Positions 1 to 8,761 of a stretch of 64,000 nt of DNA are shown here, in pieces. The notes beneath the pieces are model-generated. The model saw only the letters and a program-made list of their open reading frames with translations. It was not told the DNA's origin and did not search any database. The position numbers and the translations under genes are program-made. Within the stretch, counting starts at the first letter, position 1; the number at the start of each line of letters is the position of its first letter. The DNA is taken from contig RDYN01000029.1 of the NCBI GenBank assembly GCA_004293365.1, positions 1 through 64,000 on the forward strand, read 5' to 3'. The stretch is from Oscillatoriales cyanobacterium (lineage in GTDB: Bacteria; Cyanobacteriota; Cyanobacteriia; Cyanobacteriales; Microcoleaceae).

Positions 1-14
1 TCCTCACTACAAAC

Positions 15-413
15 CTAGAGTTTAATAGATTCATGGACAGGTTCTGCAACTGCGGCTAATTCCGGTTCCTCTGCTTCGAGGTGCGCTTCCAAAAGCGCCA
101 GATTTCTCATATTTGATTTATAAAAAGCATCAAAGATATCTCCGACTAAAGGCACTGAGCCGATAACTGCTTCTAGACCGATATTGTAAATCATTTTACC
201 GAGGGTTTTTTGGGGAATGTTGAATTGAGTTGCTAAGTAAATTAGGTAAGCAGAAAACGCGGTATCTACTATATCCCCAGCACCCGGCACTAAACCGATA
301 ATGGGATCTAAACCAATGCGAAATTTAGTACCGGGGATGCCAATGGCGGTATCCATCAGGCGGCTGAGCTTGCGGATGCGGTTGAGGGTGGCGAGACGCT
401 CTATTTTGTTCAT
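15..413 (-). CDS. DUF4112 family small membrane-associated protein
   Basis: The 132-residue product matches what I know of the DUF4112 family: an N-terminal basic stretch, then LDPIIGLVPGAGD and a second copy-like motif, IGSVPLVGDIFDAF. These two Gly/Pro/Asp-rich loops separate hydrophobic segments (about residues 45-65 and 75-95), so membrane association is likely. The family has no established biochemical role. The C-terminal 25 residues are acidic and alanine-rich and probably disordered. It sits alone on the minus strand at the window edge, with a palindromic repeat behind its start codon. Family assignment comes from motif recognition; function is unknown. Confidence 0.8.
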   Translation of the reverse strand: MNKIERLATLNRIRKLSRLMDTAIGIPGTKFRIGLDPIIGLVPGAGDIVDTAFSAYLIYLATQFNIPQKTLGKMIYNIGLEAVIGSVPLVGDIFDAFYKSNMRNLALLEAHLEAEEPELAAVAEPVHESIKL

Positions 414-483
414 ATTATTATTGTTGGACTAGCTGGAAAAAGTGACATCAGTCGGAAGACAGAAAAAAGCATCGCCCTGACAG

Positions 484-541
484 GTTCGTAGTGAGGACTT
501 CAGTCCTCTCTGGTTGGAAGAGGACTGAAGTCCTCACTACT
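484..541. repeat. Palindromic GTTCGTAGT-type intergenic repeat (paired copies)
   Basis: A forward copy (GTAGTGAGGACTTCAGTCC) and an inverted copy ending GTCCTCACTAC flank a loop of about 10 bases, so the unit could fold into a long hairpin. Each arm also contains its own small palindrome, GGACTTCAGTCC. The same family recurs at least eight more times in the first 20 kb. Confidence 0.85.
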
Positions 542-614
542 AACTTTATAAGGGTTATTTTATGATATAATCGGCGGCGATCGCAAATTGGGAATTAGCT
601 AGACTTGAATAAAC

Positions 615-947
615 TTAACTATAGTTAATATGCTTAATTCCCCATTCGTGCATAGTATCAATAATCGGTTTGAGACTTTCGCCCAAAGGCGTGAGCGAAT
701 ATTCAACTTTCGGCGGAACTTGCAGGTAAATTTCCCGGTGCACAATCCCGTCTGACTCCATCTCCCGCAACTGCTGCGTCAGCATCTTCTGAGTAATGCC
801 GTTGACAGCTCGTTGCAGCTCGTTAAAACGCTTCACTCCTTGAAACAGCTCCCGCAGAATCAAGACTTTCCAGCGCCCGCCAATCACCTCTAAAGTTCTT
901 TCTACCGGGCAATTTGCGCGCTCAATAGTTCCTTCTTTAGCTTGCAT
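615..947 (-). CDS. HxlR-family winged-helix transcriptional regulator
   Basis: A 110-residue protein of the HxlR/MarR-like type. It has the family signature of an N-terminal cysteine followed by the helix ([14 protein letters not shown], residues 13-26), the LILREL helix, the FNELQRAV...[13 protein letters not shown] recognition helix, and a beta wing ([10 protein letters not shown]). Members often sense electrophiles or oxidants through this cysteine and repress a divergent gene. Here the divergent gene is a pirin, 138 bp away. The inverted repeat 22 bp upstream of its own start is a plausible operator. The length is normal for the family. Confidence 0.92.
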   Translation of the reverse strand: MQAKEGTIERANCPVERTLEVIGGRWKVLILRELFQGVKRFNELQRAVNGITQKMLTQQLREMESDGIVHREIYLQVPPKVEYSLTPLGESLKPIIDTMHEWGIKHINYS

Positions 948-968
948 AGTATCTTTGTGGTAACTACC

Positions 969-982
969 GCACTTTTAAGTGC
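969..982. promoter_or_regulatory. 14-bp inverted repeat, candidate HxlR operator
   Basis: GCACTTTTAAGTGC is a perfect inverted repeat (6-bp arms, 2-bp spacer) in the intergenic space between the hxlR-like gene and the divergent pirin gene, 22 bp from the regulator start. Its position and symmetry suit a dimeric winged-helix repressor. Binding is inferred only. Confidence 0.4.
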
Positions 983-1085
983 GTACTTCCCATAATAGCT
1001 TGACTTGGTTTAAATTAGAAACAGCCGAGAAATACCCGAAGTCATTCCCAAATCTAAAATCTCAAATTGAAGGAGGATTGAGAAA

Positions 1086-1784
1086 ATGATTGCAGTCAGA
1101 AAAAGTGAAGCAAGAGGACACGCTAATCATGGTTGGCTGGACAGTTACCACACATTTTCCTTTGCCAATTATTACGATCGCAATTTTATGAATTTTCGCT
1201 CGTTGCGGGTAATCAACGAGGATGTCATTAGCCCCGGAAAAGGTTTTGGCACTCACGGGCACAGCGACATGGAAATCATTACCTATGTGCTGGAAGGAGC
1301 ATTAGAACACAAAGACAGTTTGGGCACCGGTGCAGCGATCAAACCAGGTGAAGTGCAGCGGATGAGTGCAGGTACTGGCATCCAGCACAGCGAGTTCAAT
1401 CACTCGCAAACTGACCCGGTTCATTTGCTGCAAATCTGGATTTTACCAGATACAAATGGCTTGCCGCCGAGTTACGAACAGCGGGAGTTTCCCCTAGCAG
1501 AAAGGCGCGGAAAACTGCGCTTAGTGGCGGCGCGAGATGCCAGAGATGGTGCTGTAAAAGTGCATCAAGATGTCGATTTGTATGCGGCGGTTTTGGATAA
1601 AAACTCCCGGGTTTCTCATGTTTTGCAGCCAAATCGCCATGCTTGGGTGCAAGTTGCTCGCGGCGCTGTTTTGCTCAACGGTTTGACTTTAGAAAAGGGT
1701 GACGGTGCGGCGGTTAGCGGCGAGGCTGAGTTGGCGATCGAAGCGGTGGAAGATGCAGAATTTTTGCTGTTCGATCTAGCATAA
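1086..1784 (+). CDS. Pirin family bicupin protein
   Basis: The 232-residue product is a short pirin (YhaK-like bicupin). The N-terminal cupin carries the metal-binding set: H56/H58-type residues in [17 protein letters not shown] and the later HSEFNHS motif (about residues 100-106), as in quercetinase-type pirins. The start is well supported by an AAGGAGG ribosome binding site 9 bases before ATG. Family members are iron-binding proteins, some with quercetin 2,3-dioxygenase activity; the physiological substrate here is unknown. The divergent HxlR regulator suggests induction by a reactive compound. Confidence 0.93.
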   Translation: MIAVRKSEARGHANHGWLDSYHTFSFANYYDRNFMNFRSLRVINEDVISPGKGFGTHGHSDMEIITYVLEGALEHKDSLGTGAAIKPGEVQRMSAGTGIQHSEFNHSQTDPVHLLQIWILPDTNGLPPSYEQREFPLAERRGKLRLVAARDARDGAVKVHQDVDLYAAVLDKNSRVSHVLQPNRHAWVQVARGAVLLNGLTLEKGDGAAVSGEAELAIEAVEDAEFLLFDLA

Positions 1785-1820
1785 AATAGCCAGACAAATT
1801 TAGCCGTAGGGTGCGTCAGG

Positions 1821-1868
1821 ATTCAGCCTTCCAAGCTAATTATGCGGGTTCGATTCCCGCTGCCCGCT
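1821..1868 (+). pseudogene. 3' half of a tRNA-Gly(UCC) gene (remnant)
   Basis: The sequence reads as the anticodon arm with loop CTTCCAA (anticodon TCC), a variable loop, a perfect T arm (GCGGG TTCGATT CCCGC) and the acceptor 3' strand TGCCCGC. No matching GCGGGCA acceptor 5' strand or D arm lies upstream, and the anticodon stem has a C-A mismatch (TCAGC against GCTAA). It is therefore a tRNA fragment, not a gene. 3' tRNA halves are typical att-site remnants left by tyrosine recombinases. Confidence 0.8.
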
Positions 1869-1881
1869 TACTCAGATAAAG

Positions 1882-1919
1882 ACCTCAAACAAACGAGAAA
1901 TCAAGGTTTGAGGTTTTTT
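1882..1919 (+). terminator. Rho-independent terminator after the tRNA-Gly remnant
   Basis: A perfect 9-bp stem (ACCTCAAAC / GTTTGAGGT) with a 15-base loop is followed directly by TTTTTTA. It lies 14 bases after the tRNA remnant, where a terminator would follow an intact tRNA gene, so both may have travelled together. Confidence 0.8.
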
Positions 1920-1952
1920 ATTGGCTAAAATACGGGCGAGTCGGGGGGCAGA

Positions 1953-2092
1953 TTGGAGACAATTTGGAGACAGAATGACTGCGAAATGACTGCGAAATAG
2001 CCCCATTGAGTATCAAGTGAGTATCAAATGACTGCCCGAGATCCCTTTTTGAACACAATTTGAATACAATTTGACTAGAATTTGACTAGAAA
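1953..2092. repeat. Cluster of short direct repeats beside the tRNA remnant
   Basis: Several different short units are each repeated twice in succession: TTGGAGACA, AATGACTGCGA, TGAGTATCAA, ACAATTTGA and AATTTGACTAGA. The stretch lacks a long open frame. Arrays of short direct repeats next to a tRNA attachment site resemble arm-type integrase binding sites, but no integrase gene is present here, so this remains a guess. Confidence 0.55.
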
Positions 2093-2279
2093 TATCCAGC
2101 CGACAGTCAATAGCGGTATGGTGCGGCGTGCATGGAACCCTAGATAATGGGAGTTGTGTGAGTCCTGTATCTAGAAGAATAATCGGTTAACACAGAGTGC
2201 CTCCAGTTGGCAAGATTGTCGATCGCACTCAGCTTGAGTTAAGACTGATTCGGAGTCGCATCAGTCACAAGGAGAACCC

Positions 2280-2957
2280 GTGAAATATTTTTCAGTAGTA
2301 ATGTATTTGCTGCGGGAACGGCAACAGTTTCTCGAAGAAATTCGCGAAGGTGTCAATCTCAAATCGAAAATTTTTGGTTTGTTAATTTCTAGTACCATAT
2401 TTTTTGGGATTTACGGAGCAATATTAGGCGCATCTAGTACGTGGATGCAATGTCTGGTTTCAGCAATCAAGCTGCCAGCACTTTACTTGCTGACACTGAT
2501 TATCTGCTTTCCCACACTATACTTTTTTAATGTCATGTTTGGTTCAAAACGAACTTTTGAACAGTATTTGACATTGTTGATGACATCAATGGCAATGATT
2601 AGCGTTTTGCTGTTTGGATTTGCACCTGTCAGCCTATTTTTTCTGATTAGCAGTACGAATTACAATTTTTATCTACTGTTGAATGTTGCTATCATGGCAA
2701 TTACAGGATTTTTGGGGGTAAGCTTCATTTATCAAGGAATGCACTTTATGTCCGAACAAGATGCCGAAGGCAAAGACATCAGGCTAAATATTTTGCGCTT
2801 CTGGTTGGGACTTTATGCGTTTGTGGGCAGTCAGTTGGGATGGACGTTGAGACCGTTTTTTGGCGCGCCCGGAAGAGCTTTTCAACTGTTCCGAGGCCGA
2901 GACAGCAATTTTTATCTGAGTCTGTGGGATTCAATTAGGTCTCTGGGAGGATTTTAA
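2280..2957 (+). CDS. Multi-pass membrane protein, Yip1-like (unknown function)
   Basis: The 225-residue product has four or five hydrophobic segments (about residues 32-50, 62-85, 98-125, 130-150 and 170-190). A basic, aromatic C-terminal tail (FFGAPGRAFQLFRGRDSNFY) is typical of a conserved cyanobacterial family that databases sometimes label actin-binding WH2; I see no support for that function. The GTG start follows AAGGAG by 4-5 bases. It lies 29 bp upstream of another membrane protein gene on the same strand, so the two probably form an operon. The topology resembles Yip1-domain proteins. Confidence 0.75.
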   Translation: MKYFSVVMYLLRERQQFLEEIREGVNLKSKIFGLLISSTIFFGIYGAILGASSTWMQCLVSAIKLPALYLLTLIICFPTLYFFNVMFGSKRTFEQYLTLLMTSMAMISVLLFGFAPVSLFFLISSTNYNFYLLLNVAIMAITGFLGVSFIYQGMHFMSEQDAEGKDIRLNILRFWLGLYAFVGSQLGWTLRPFFGAPGRAFQLFRGRDSNFYLSLWDSIRSLGGF

Positions 2958-2986
2958 TTAATGCCAATTTAAGGAGATTTGCCCTA

Positions 2987-3697
2987 GTGATACAAGCGGA
3001 TTTGGATGAGTTGAGAATTCCTGAAAAGGAGTTGGAAGATTTGAGCGGAATAGCTTTGAGCGACGGTTTTGCAGCGGATTTTTACCGACCTGCTGCACTC
3101 CGGGACGGCAAAAAGCTGTTTGCTCTTTTGTTGCATGAGTTGCTGATATTTTGCGTGACGCTTGTTGTCTCGCTTCCTGTTGCTTTGCTCGTCAATAAGC
3201 ATGAAGTTAGTTCAGCTAGCGATGCTGAAATATTTGTCCGGGTTTTACAAATAACTTTGGGTTTATCGCTGGCGATTACTGTTGCTTGGAATGTCTATCA
3301 ATGGGTGAAGGCAAAGCCTCTGGAAACGCTGGCGGGTCTGCTGGATGAAGTTGAGAAGTATCACGAGGTGATTCAGGCTTTAGATATTATCGATCGCCTA
3401 ACGGCTGCTGGCAACTTACAAGCCAATGTAATTAACCGACAAGATGCAATTGAGGCATTAAAAATTACTAGGGAAAGTTTAGTCTGTGCTTTGAAAACAG
3501 AAAGAATTCTCCGGGAAAATCAGAAATTTATCGGCCGCCGTTACGAGTTATTTGCTAATATTGAGAGTAATTTGGCGGCTCTGATGGCGCTGGATGTGAG
3601 CGATCGGGCGAGCGAATACGGGCGGTTGCTAAATGAGGCTTTGGAAATTGGGATGAGCGTACACAAAGAGGTAAGAAAACTGCAAAATGGCAAGTAA
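2987..3697 (+). CDS. Conserved hypothetical protein with two transmembrane helices
   Basis: The 236-residue protein has a soluble N-terminal 40 residues, two transmembrane helices (about residues 43-65 and 82-102) and a long helical C-terminal half rich in Leu, Glu and Arg, likely coiled-coil. The GTG start at 2987 has AAGGAGA about 10 bases upstream. It probably shares a transcript with the preceding Yip1-like gene. I do not recognise a named domain. A tandem repeat array begins 14 bp after the stop codon. Confidence 0.75.
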   Translation: MIQADLDELRIPEKELEDLSGIALSDGFAADFYRPAALRDGKKLFALLLHELLIFCVTLVVSLPVALLVNKHEVSSASDAEIFVRVLQITLGLSLAITVAWNVYQWVKAKPLETLAGLLDEVEKYHEVIQALDIIDRLTAAGNLQANVINRQDAIEALKITRESLVCALKTERILRENQKFIGRRYELFANIESNLAALMALDVSDRASEYGRLLNEALEIGMSVHKEVRKLQNGK

Positions 3698-3710
3698 ATT
3701 CAATTTGCAA

Positions 3711-3921
3711 GTTCGTAGTAAGGACTTTAGTCCTTCAGGTTCGTAGTGAGGACTTTAGTCCTTCAAGTTCGTAGTAAGGACTTTAGTCCTTCAGGTTCGT
3801 AGTAAGGACTTTAGTCCTTCAAGTTCGTAGTAAGGACTTTAGTCCTTCAAGTTCGTAGTAAGGACTTTAGTCCTTCAAGTTCGTAGTAAGGACGTTCGTA
3901 GTGAGGACTTTAGTCCTTCCA
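3711..3921. repeat. Tandem array of a 28-bp palindromic repeat (seven full units, one partial)
   Basis: Units begin at 3711, 3739, 3767, 3795, 3823 and 3851. A truncated 15-base unit starts at 3879 and a final full unit at 3894. Each reads GTTCGTAGTAAGGACTTTAG plus TCCTTCAA with one- or two-base variations. There are no spacers, so it is not CRISPR. The incomplete unit suggests slippage or unequal exchange. The internal palindrome AAGGACTTTAGTCCTT lets every unit form a small hairpin. Confidence 0.95.
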
Positions 3922-3977
3922 TCTGAGTTTTAAATGACAGGTTCGCCGTCAGAAATTTAGTCCTTAAATCTGAGTTT

Positions 3978-4012
3978 TAAAGGACTAAAGTCCTTACTAC
4001 GAACCTTTTTTG
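3978..4012 (+). terminator. Inverted repeat copy with T-run; possible terminator
   Basis: An inverted copy of the 28-bp repeat (AAGGACTAAAGTCC ... TACGAACC) is followed by TTTTTT. It can pair with the last forward unit at 3894, giving a long stem that closes the plus-strand transcript of the upstream membrane-protein pair just before the convergent mutS stop codon. Confidence 0.45.
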
Positions 4013-4021
4013 GTGATAATT

Positions 4022-6649
4022 TTAATCATCGAAAATATCCAACTGTTGTCCCTCCGACTCTTTTTTACCATCTTTTTTAACACCCTTCCGCAGCCCGATC
4101 GCAATTTTGCTGTGTTTCTCAATCTGCTTCATCACCTGTCTCGCCCTATCAATCACCGACGGCGGCAAACCAGCCAACCTCCCCGCTTCAATTCCGTAGG
4201 ACTTATCAGCACCGCCGGGGTGAACTTCGTGCAAAAATACGATTTGATCGGGCAATTCCTTCACAGTCACCTGATAATTTGCCACATTATCCAAAATAGA
4301 AGCTAACTCATTTAACTCGTGATAGTGAGTCGCAAAAATCGTCCGCGCCCGAATCTCGCTTGCTAAATATTCTGCCACAGACCAAGCAATCGAAAGTCCG
4401 TCAAACGTCGCCGTTCCCCTGCCAATTTCATCTAACAAAACCAATGATTTCGGCGTGGCGTGATTGAGAATATTGGCAGTTTCGTTCATTTCTACCATAA
4501 ACGTAGACTGACCGGTTGCCAAATCATCCACGGCGCCGACACGGGTAAAAATGCGATCGCAAATACCCAAAGTCGCAGCCTTCGCCGGGACAAAACTGCC
4601 CATCTGCGCCATTAACTGGATCAAACCCACCTGTCGCAAATAACAACTCTTCCCGCTAGCATTCGGCCCGGTTAAAATAATTAAATCTGGGCGATTTAGC
4701 GCTGCTTCCCGACCCAAAAAAGCCGAATTAGGGACAAAAAATCCCGGAGGTAAAGACTTTTCCACCACCGGATGACAACCTTCAATAATTTTAATTTCCC
4801 GACTTTCAACCATATTCGGGCGACAGTAATCTTGATAAACCGCTACTTCCGCTAAACCGCACAAAATATCCGCCGCCGCCACCGCGCGGGAAACGTTGCG
4901 AATAATTTCTGCGTGCTCTCCTACCTCCGATCGCAATTTCGCAAAAATATCGTACTCCAACTGATTCAAATCTTCCCGCGCCGTCAGAATGCGGACTTCT
5001 CTTTCTTTTAATTCTTCAGTGCTGTAGCGTTCTTCATTGGTAAGAGTTTGCTTGCGGGTGTAGTCGTTCGGTACTTGGTCAACTTTGGATTTGGTAATGC
5101 TGATATAATAGCCGAAAGCTTTATTGTAGCCTACTTTTAAATTAGAAATTCCGGTGCGTTTCCGTTCGTTAGCTTCTAAAGTGGCAATCCATTCTCGATC
5201 GGCTGATGCAGTTTGGCGCATCTCATCAAGCATGGCATTAATGCCCGATCGAATCAAACCTCCTTCTTTTAAATGAATCGGCGGTTCGTCAACTAAATAA
5301 GCGTGAATTTGAGTTGCTAATTCTTCTAAAATGGGCGGGACATTTTGCAGCGCTTTTAAATAGGGCGAGATTCCTTGAACTGCGATCGCGGCTAATTGAG
5401 GCAATTTCGAGAGAGAATCGGCTAAAGCGACCAAATCCCGGGCGCTAGCCGTTCCAGATCCTGCACGCCCCGTGAGTCTTTCGATGTCGTAAATTTGGCG
5501 CAGCAACTGCTGCAAATCTTGGCGCAGCGGATTGTTTTCTACTAATTCTTGAATCGTGTCGTGGCGGGCGCAAATGCCTTTAATGCTGAGCAAAGGTTGC
5601 AGCGCCCAGCGGCGCAAAGCGCGGCCTCCCATGGCGGTGCTGGTTTTGTCTATAGCCCACAGCAGCGAACCGTGAAACACGCCATCTCTCACTGTTTGAG
5701 TAATTTCGAGATTGCGGCGCGTTTGGTAGTCTAGTATCAGAAAATCGGTGAGAGTGTAAGTGTGCAATCTTTGCAAAGCAACTGCTTTTTCCTTTTGAGT
5801 TTCTTCGAGATATTGCAGCAAACCCCCGGCGGCGCGCACTGCGAGGGAAAGGTGCCCGCATCCCATACCTTCGAGCGATCGCACTTTGAACTTTTGCAGG
5901 ATGCGCTGTTTTGCTTCGGACAAAGTAAACGGAATTTGCGATCGCAAAGAATAGCAAAACGAATTCGGCAAACAATCGGGTAAATGCTCGGATTTCTCTC
6001 CGGGCCTCAACATCGTCACCAAATCCGGCGCATTAGTAGGAACCAGGACTTCCGAAGGCTGCAAGCGCAGCAATTCTAGGGTTAATTGTTCTAAACTGTC
6101 GGCTTGGGTAGTGACGAATTCTCCTGTAGAAATATCAGTATAAGCCAATCCCCAATGTTCTCCAGCGATGACTACTGCTGCTAAAAAGTTATTTTGTCGG
6201 GGCTTGAGCATTCCGTCATCCGTCAAAGTTCCGGGAGTGAGAATGCGGGTAATTTCGCGCTTGACTTGGCGACCTTCTTTTGCTGCAATTGAGGCATCTT
6301 CAACTTGGTCGCAAACTACTACAGCATAGCCTTTTTCTACTAACTGAGAAGTGTAGCGATCGAGGGCGTGGTGCGGCACTCCTGTCATCGGCACTCGACC
6401 GATTTCTTTGCCGCTTTCTTTGCTAGTACAAACGAGTTCTAATTCCCGGGAAATCGTCACTGCATCTTGGAAAAAACACTCAAAGAAATCTCCGACTCGA
6501 AACAATAAAAGTGCGTGGGGATACTGTTCTTTCACTTCCACATACCGCTGCATCATCGGCGTCAGCTTGGTGAATTCTAGTAGGCGGTGGTCGGCATTGG
6601 GGATGTTGGCTTGACTGGGGTCTGTTGGGGTAGATGCAGTGTAAGGCAT
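4022..6649 (-). CDS. mutS: DNA mismatch repair protein MutS
   Basis: This is full-length MutS. It recognises mismatches and small loops and starts repair with MutL. Visible motifs are the mismatch-reading GDFFECF near the N-terminus (Phe-X-Glu), the Walker [10 protein letters not shown], the Walker [17 protein letters not shown], and the ATHYHEL switch. The [13 protein letters not shown] form in place of GPNMSGKST is, as I recall, normal in cyanobacteria. I chose ATG 6649 (875 residues, beginning MPYTASTP); an in-frame TTG at 6682 would add 11 residues. No clear ribosome binding site separates the two. It stands alone between repeat clusters. Confidence 0.97.
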   Translation of the reverse strand: MPYTASTPTDPSQANIPNADHRLLEFTKLTPMMQRYVEVKEQYPHALLLFRVGDFFECFFQDAVTISRELELVCTSKESGKEIGRVPMTGVPHHALDRYTSQLVEKGYAVVVCDQVEDASIAAKEGRQVKREITRILTPGTLTDDGMLKPRQNNFLAAVVIAGEHWGLAYTDISTGEFVTTQADSLEQLTLELLRLQPSEVLVPTNAPDLVTMLRPGEKSEHLPDCLPNSFCYSLRSQIPFTLSEAKQRILQKFKVRSLEGMGCGHLSLAVRAAGGLLQYLEETQKEKAVALQRLHTYTLTDFLILDYQTRRNLEITQTVRDGVFHGSLLWAIDKTSTAMGGRALRRWALQPLLSIKGICARHDTIQELVENNPLRQDLQQLLRQIYDIERLTGRAGSGTASARDLVALADSLSKLPQLAAIAVQGISPYLKALQNVPPILEELATQIHAYLVDEPPIHLKEGGLIRSGINAMLDEMRQTASADREWIATLEANERKRTGISNLKVGYNKAFGYYISITKSKVDQVPNDYTRKQTLTNEERYSTEELKEREVRILTAREDLNQLEYDIFAKLRSEVGEHAEIIRNVSRAVAAADILCGLAEVAVYQDYCRPNMVESREIKIIEGCHPVVEKSLPPGFFVPNSAFLGREAALNRPDLIILTGPNASGKSCYLRQVGLIQLMAQMGSFVPAKAATLGICDRIFTRVGAVDDLATGQSTFMVEMNETANILNHATPKSLVLLDEIGRGTATFDGLSIAWSVAEYLASEIRARTIFATHYHELNELASILDNVANYQVTVKELPDQIVFLHEVHPGGADKSYGIEAGRLAGLPPSVIDRARQVMKQIEKHSKIAIGLRKGVKKDGKKESEGQQLDIFDD

Positions 6650-6788
6650 AAAAGGCGATCGATAAATTTTTATCTTTAACAACTTTAGCGCAAGCTCGGC
6701 TTTTAGCTATAGCTAATGATACAATTTTTGACGATTAATCCTCCTCCAGCAGGTTGCGCGATTCTCGATATGCGGGCGCAGTTACATG

Positions 6789-6978
6789 GTTCGTAGTGCC
6801 GTTCGTAGTGCGGACTTCAGTCCGCTCTTATCGGAGCGGACTGAAGTCCGCACTACGAACGGCGAGGGGGATCTCCGGCGCATAAATAGTGTTAAGTAAA
6901 CTGTATTGAGTTATATGGTTCGTAGTGCGGACTTCAGTCCGCTCTTATCGGAGCGGACTGAAGTCCGCACTACGAACC
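6789..6978. repeat. Two long palindromic repeats, GTAGTGCGGAC subtype
   Basis: Two hairpin units (about 6789-6860 and 6917-6978) share the arms GTAGTGCGGACTTCAGTCCG and its complement around the loop TCTTATCGGA. A partial copy, GTTCGTAGTGCC, precedes the first unit. They belong to the same family as the repeats at 484 and 3711, but with compensating C/G changes in both arms of each hairpin, which argues for selection on, or copying of, the folded structure. Confidence 0.9.
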
Positions 6979-7292
6979 GCGCGTGCGGTTAATCGAGCGG
7001 ACGCGATATGAAAGAGCAGCGACTGGCGATCGCCAAAAACAACCTCAGCCATCCCCTGTTAGCTGTTAAAACAATAATGCGAAATCTACTGCAATTTAGT
7101 CTGGGATAAGCTCTACATTTTTTATTATTGAAAACAGCCAAAAGATAGATTTATAAATTATACCTCCGATAGAGAGATACCACATTTTATATGCTTAAAA
7201 TCAAAACATCCAGGCAAGTGATTTAGCTGCGGAGTAAATTTAAGATTTAGAATCAAAAATCTGCTAGTAGTTAACTAGAGGAGAACAAAATA
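6979..7292. other. Upstream region of the alcohol dehydrogenase gene
   Basis: About 310 bp without a gene. It is AT-rich towards the right and ends in a GAGGAGA ribosome binding site for the gene at 7293. I see no convincing promoter pair, RNA gene or further repeat. Confidence 0.5.
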
Positions 7293-8459
7293 ATGAAAGC
7301 TCTTTGCTGGCACGGAGCAAATGACGTGCGAGTTGATAATGTACCCGACCCAACAATTATCAATCCGCGCGATGCCATAGTTAAAATCACGTCTACAGCA
7401 ATCTGCGGCTCAGATTTGCACCTCTACAACGGCTTCATCCCGACAATGCAATCGGGCGACATCATGGGGCACGAATTCATGGGGGAAGTAGTCGAACTCG
7501 GCAGCCAAGTCAAGAACTTGAAAAAGGGCGATCGCGTTGTCATTCCTTTTACAATTTCTTGCGGTAGTTGCTTCTTTTGCAACCAGGATTTGTGGTCGCT
7601 GTGCGACAATTCTAATCCCAATGCAGGATTGGCTGAAAAAATGTTCGGTCATTCACCGGCGGGACTGTTTGGCTACTCGCATTTAACGGGCGGCTATGCA
7701 GGCGGTCAAGCAGAATACGCGCGGGTTCCGTTTGCAGATGTCGGCCCTTTGAAAATTCCTGACGGACTTTCTGACGAGCAAGTATTGTTCCTCACTGATA
7801 TCTTTCCTACCGGTTACATGGCTGCGGAAAACTGCAATATTAAACCGGGAGATACTGTTGCTGTTTGGGGATGCGGGCCTGTCGGACAGTTTGCGATCAG
7901 AAGCGCGTTTATGTTGGGGGCCGATCGAGTAATTGCGATCGACAGAGTACCGGAACGCTTGCAAATGGCGGCCGCGGCTAAGGCCCAAATCATCAACTAC
8001 GAAGAAATGGACGCGGGGGTAGCCGTCACCGAAATGACGGGCGGACGCGGCCCTGACGCCTGTATTGACGCGGTGGGGATGGAAGCCCACGGTACCGGTC
8101 TCGATGCTTTGTACGACAAAGCTAAGCAAGCTGTGCGCTTGGAGAGCGATCGGCCTACAGCGCTGCGACAAGTCATCCTCGCCTGTCGCAAAGGCGGCAC
8201 AGTGTCAATTCCCGGCGTTTACGGCGGTTTTGTTGACAAGGTGCCCTTGGGTGCAGCGTTCAACAAAGGCCTGACTCTGAAAATGGGACAGACGCACGTT
8301 CACCGCTATTTGCGGCCTTTGCTCGATCGCGTTCAAAAAGGCGAAATTGACCCAACCTTCGTGATTACACACCGCATGAAATTGGATGAAGCGCCCCACG
8401 CTTACGAAATTTTCAAACAGAAAAAAGACAACTGCATCAAAGTTGTGCTCAAACCATAA
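7293..8459 (+). CDS. Zinc-dependent alcohol dehydrogenase (glutathione-independent formaldehyde dehydrogenase-like)
   Basis: The 388-residue protein is a medium-chain dehydrogenase. Catalytic zinc ligands are C38 and H60-E61 (MGHEFMGE). The structural zinc lobe has C90, C93, C96 and C104. The Rossmann motif GCGPVG is at 193-198. The long insert after the structural zinc and the extended C-terminal half are typical of the formaldehyde dehydrogenase/'alcohol dehydrogenase catalytic domain' group that dismutates or oxidises aldehydes with bound NAD. The start has GAGGAGA 8 bases upstream. A small gene follows 27 bp downstream and probably shares its transcript. Confidence 0.93.
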   Translation: MKALCWHGANDVRVDNVPDPTIINPRDAIVKITSTAICGSDLHLYNGFIPTMQSGDIMGHEFMGEVVELGSQVKNLKKGDRVVIPFTISCGSCFFCNQDLWSLCDNSNPNAGLAEKMFGHSPAGLFGYSHLTGGYAGGQAEYARVPFADVGPLKIPDGLSDEQVLFLTDIFPTGYMAAENCNIKPGDTVAVWGCGPVGQFAIRSAFMLGADRVIAIDRVPERLQMAAAAKAQIINYEEMDAGVAVTEMTGGRGPDACIDAVGMEAHGTGLDALYDKAKQAVRLESDRPTALRQVILACRKGGTVSIPGVYGGFVDKVPLGAAFNKGLTLKMGQTHVHRYLRPLLDRVQKGEIDPTFVITHRMKLDEAPHAYEIFKQKKDNCIKVVLKP

Positions 8460-8486
8460 CTCACCATTAATTGAGAAGGAGAAACT

Positions 8487-8702
8487 ATGCTTTTACAAGA
8501 AAAAGAATCCGGCGACTTGGTAGAAATTCTCGATATCGAGACTTTAATCAGCCCCACCCAAAATCAAGTACCGGGACGAATTCAAGCTGGTGAAGAAGAG
8601 CAAGATCCGGCACATTTTGAGAAGGATAAATTAGTTTTTCCTTCCGGCGAAGTCCTGCCGCGCTGCTGGACTGAGGAAAATTATAAAACTCAAGGTTCGT
8701 AG
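8487..8702 (+). CDS. Small conserved protein downstream of the alcohol dehydrogenase
   Basis: The 71-residue acidic protein (LVEILDIETL near the start, IQAGEEEQDP and LVFPSGEVLPRCW later) follows a strong GAAGGAGAAACT ribosome binding site. Similar small proteins occur beside this dehydrogenase type in other cyanobacteria, from memory; the function is unknown. The last two codons and the stop (GGT TCG TAG) are supplied by an inserted GTTCGTAGT palindromic repeat, so the natural C-terminus may have been altered by that insertion. Confidence 0.75.
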   Translation: MLLQEKESGDLVEILDIETLISPTQNQVPGRIQAGEEEQDPAHFEKDKLVFPSGEVLPRCWTEENYKTQGS

Positions 8703-8720
8703 TAGGGACTTCAGTCCCAG
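8695..8720. repeat. GTTCGTAGT repeat overlapping a gene end
   Basis: A single-arm copy of the palindromic family (GTTCGTAGTAGGGAC plus TTCAGTCCC). Its TAG is the stop codon of the gene ending at 8702. Confidence 0.85.
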
Positions 8721-8761
8721 ATTTACTCATTAAGTCCTAGACGAACTGTCACCTTAATCAA

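Noticed and set aside
1821-1868. Functional tRNA-Gly gene
   Set aside because: The D arm and acceptor 5' strand are missing and the anticodon stem contains a mismatch.
2130-2279. 5' part of a group II intron (GTGCG start and structured sequence before the gene at 2280)
   Set aside because: The resemblance is only a vague recollection of GUGYG-type starts. No reverse transcriptase, domain V or 3' end is visible, and the AAGGAG near 2270 is explained as a normal ribosome binding site.
3711-3921. CRISPR array
   Set aside because: The 28-bp units are regularly spaced, but they are contiguous with no spacers, and no cas gene is near.
5580-5975. Open frame of 131 codons antiparallel-like within mutS
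   Set aside because: It overlaps intact mutS in another frame, and its translation is a mix of Arg/Ser without family features.
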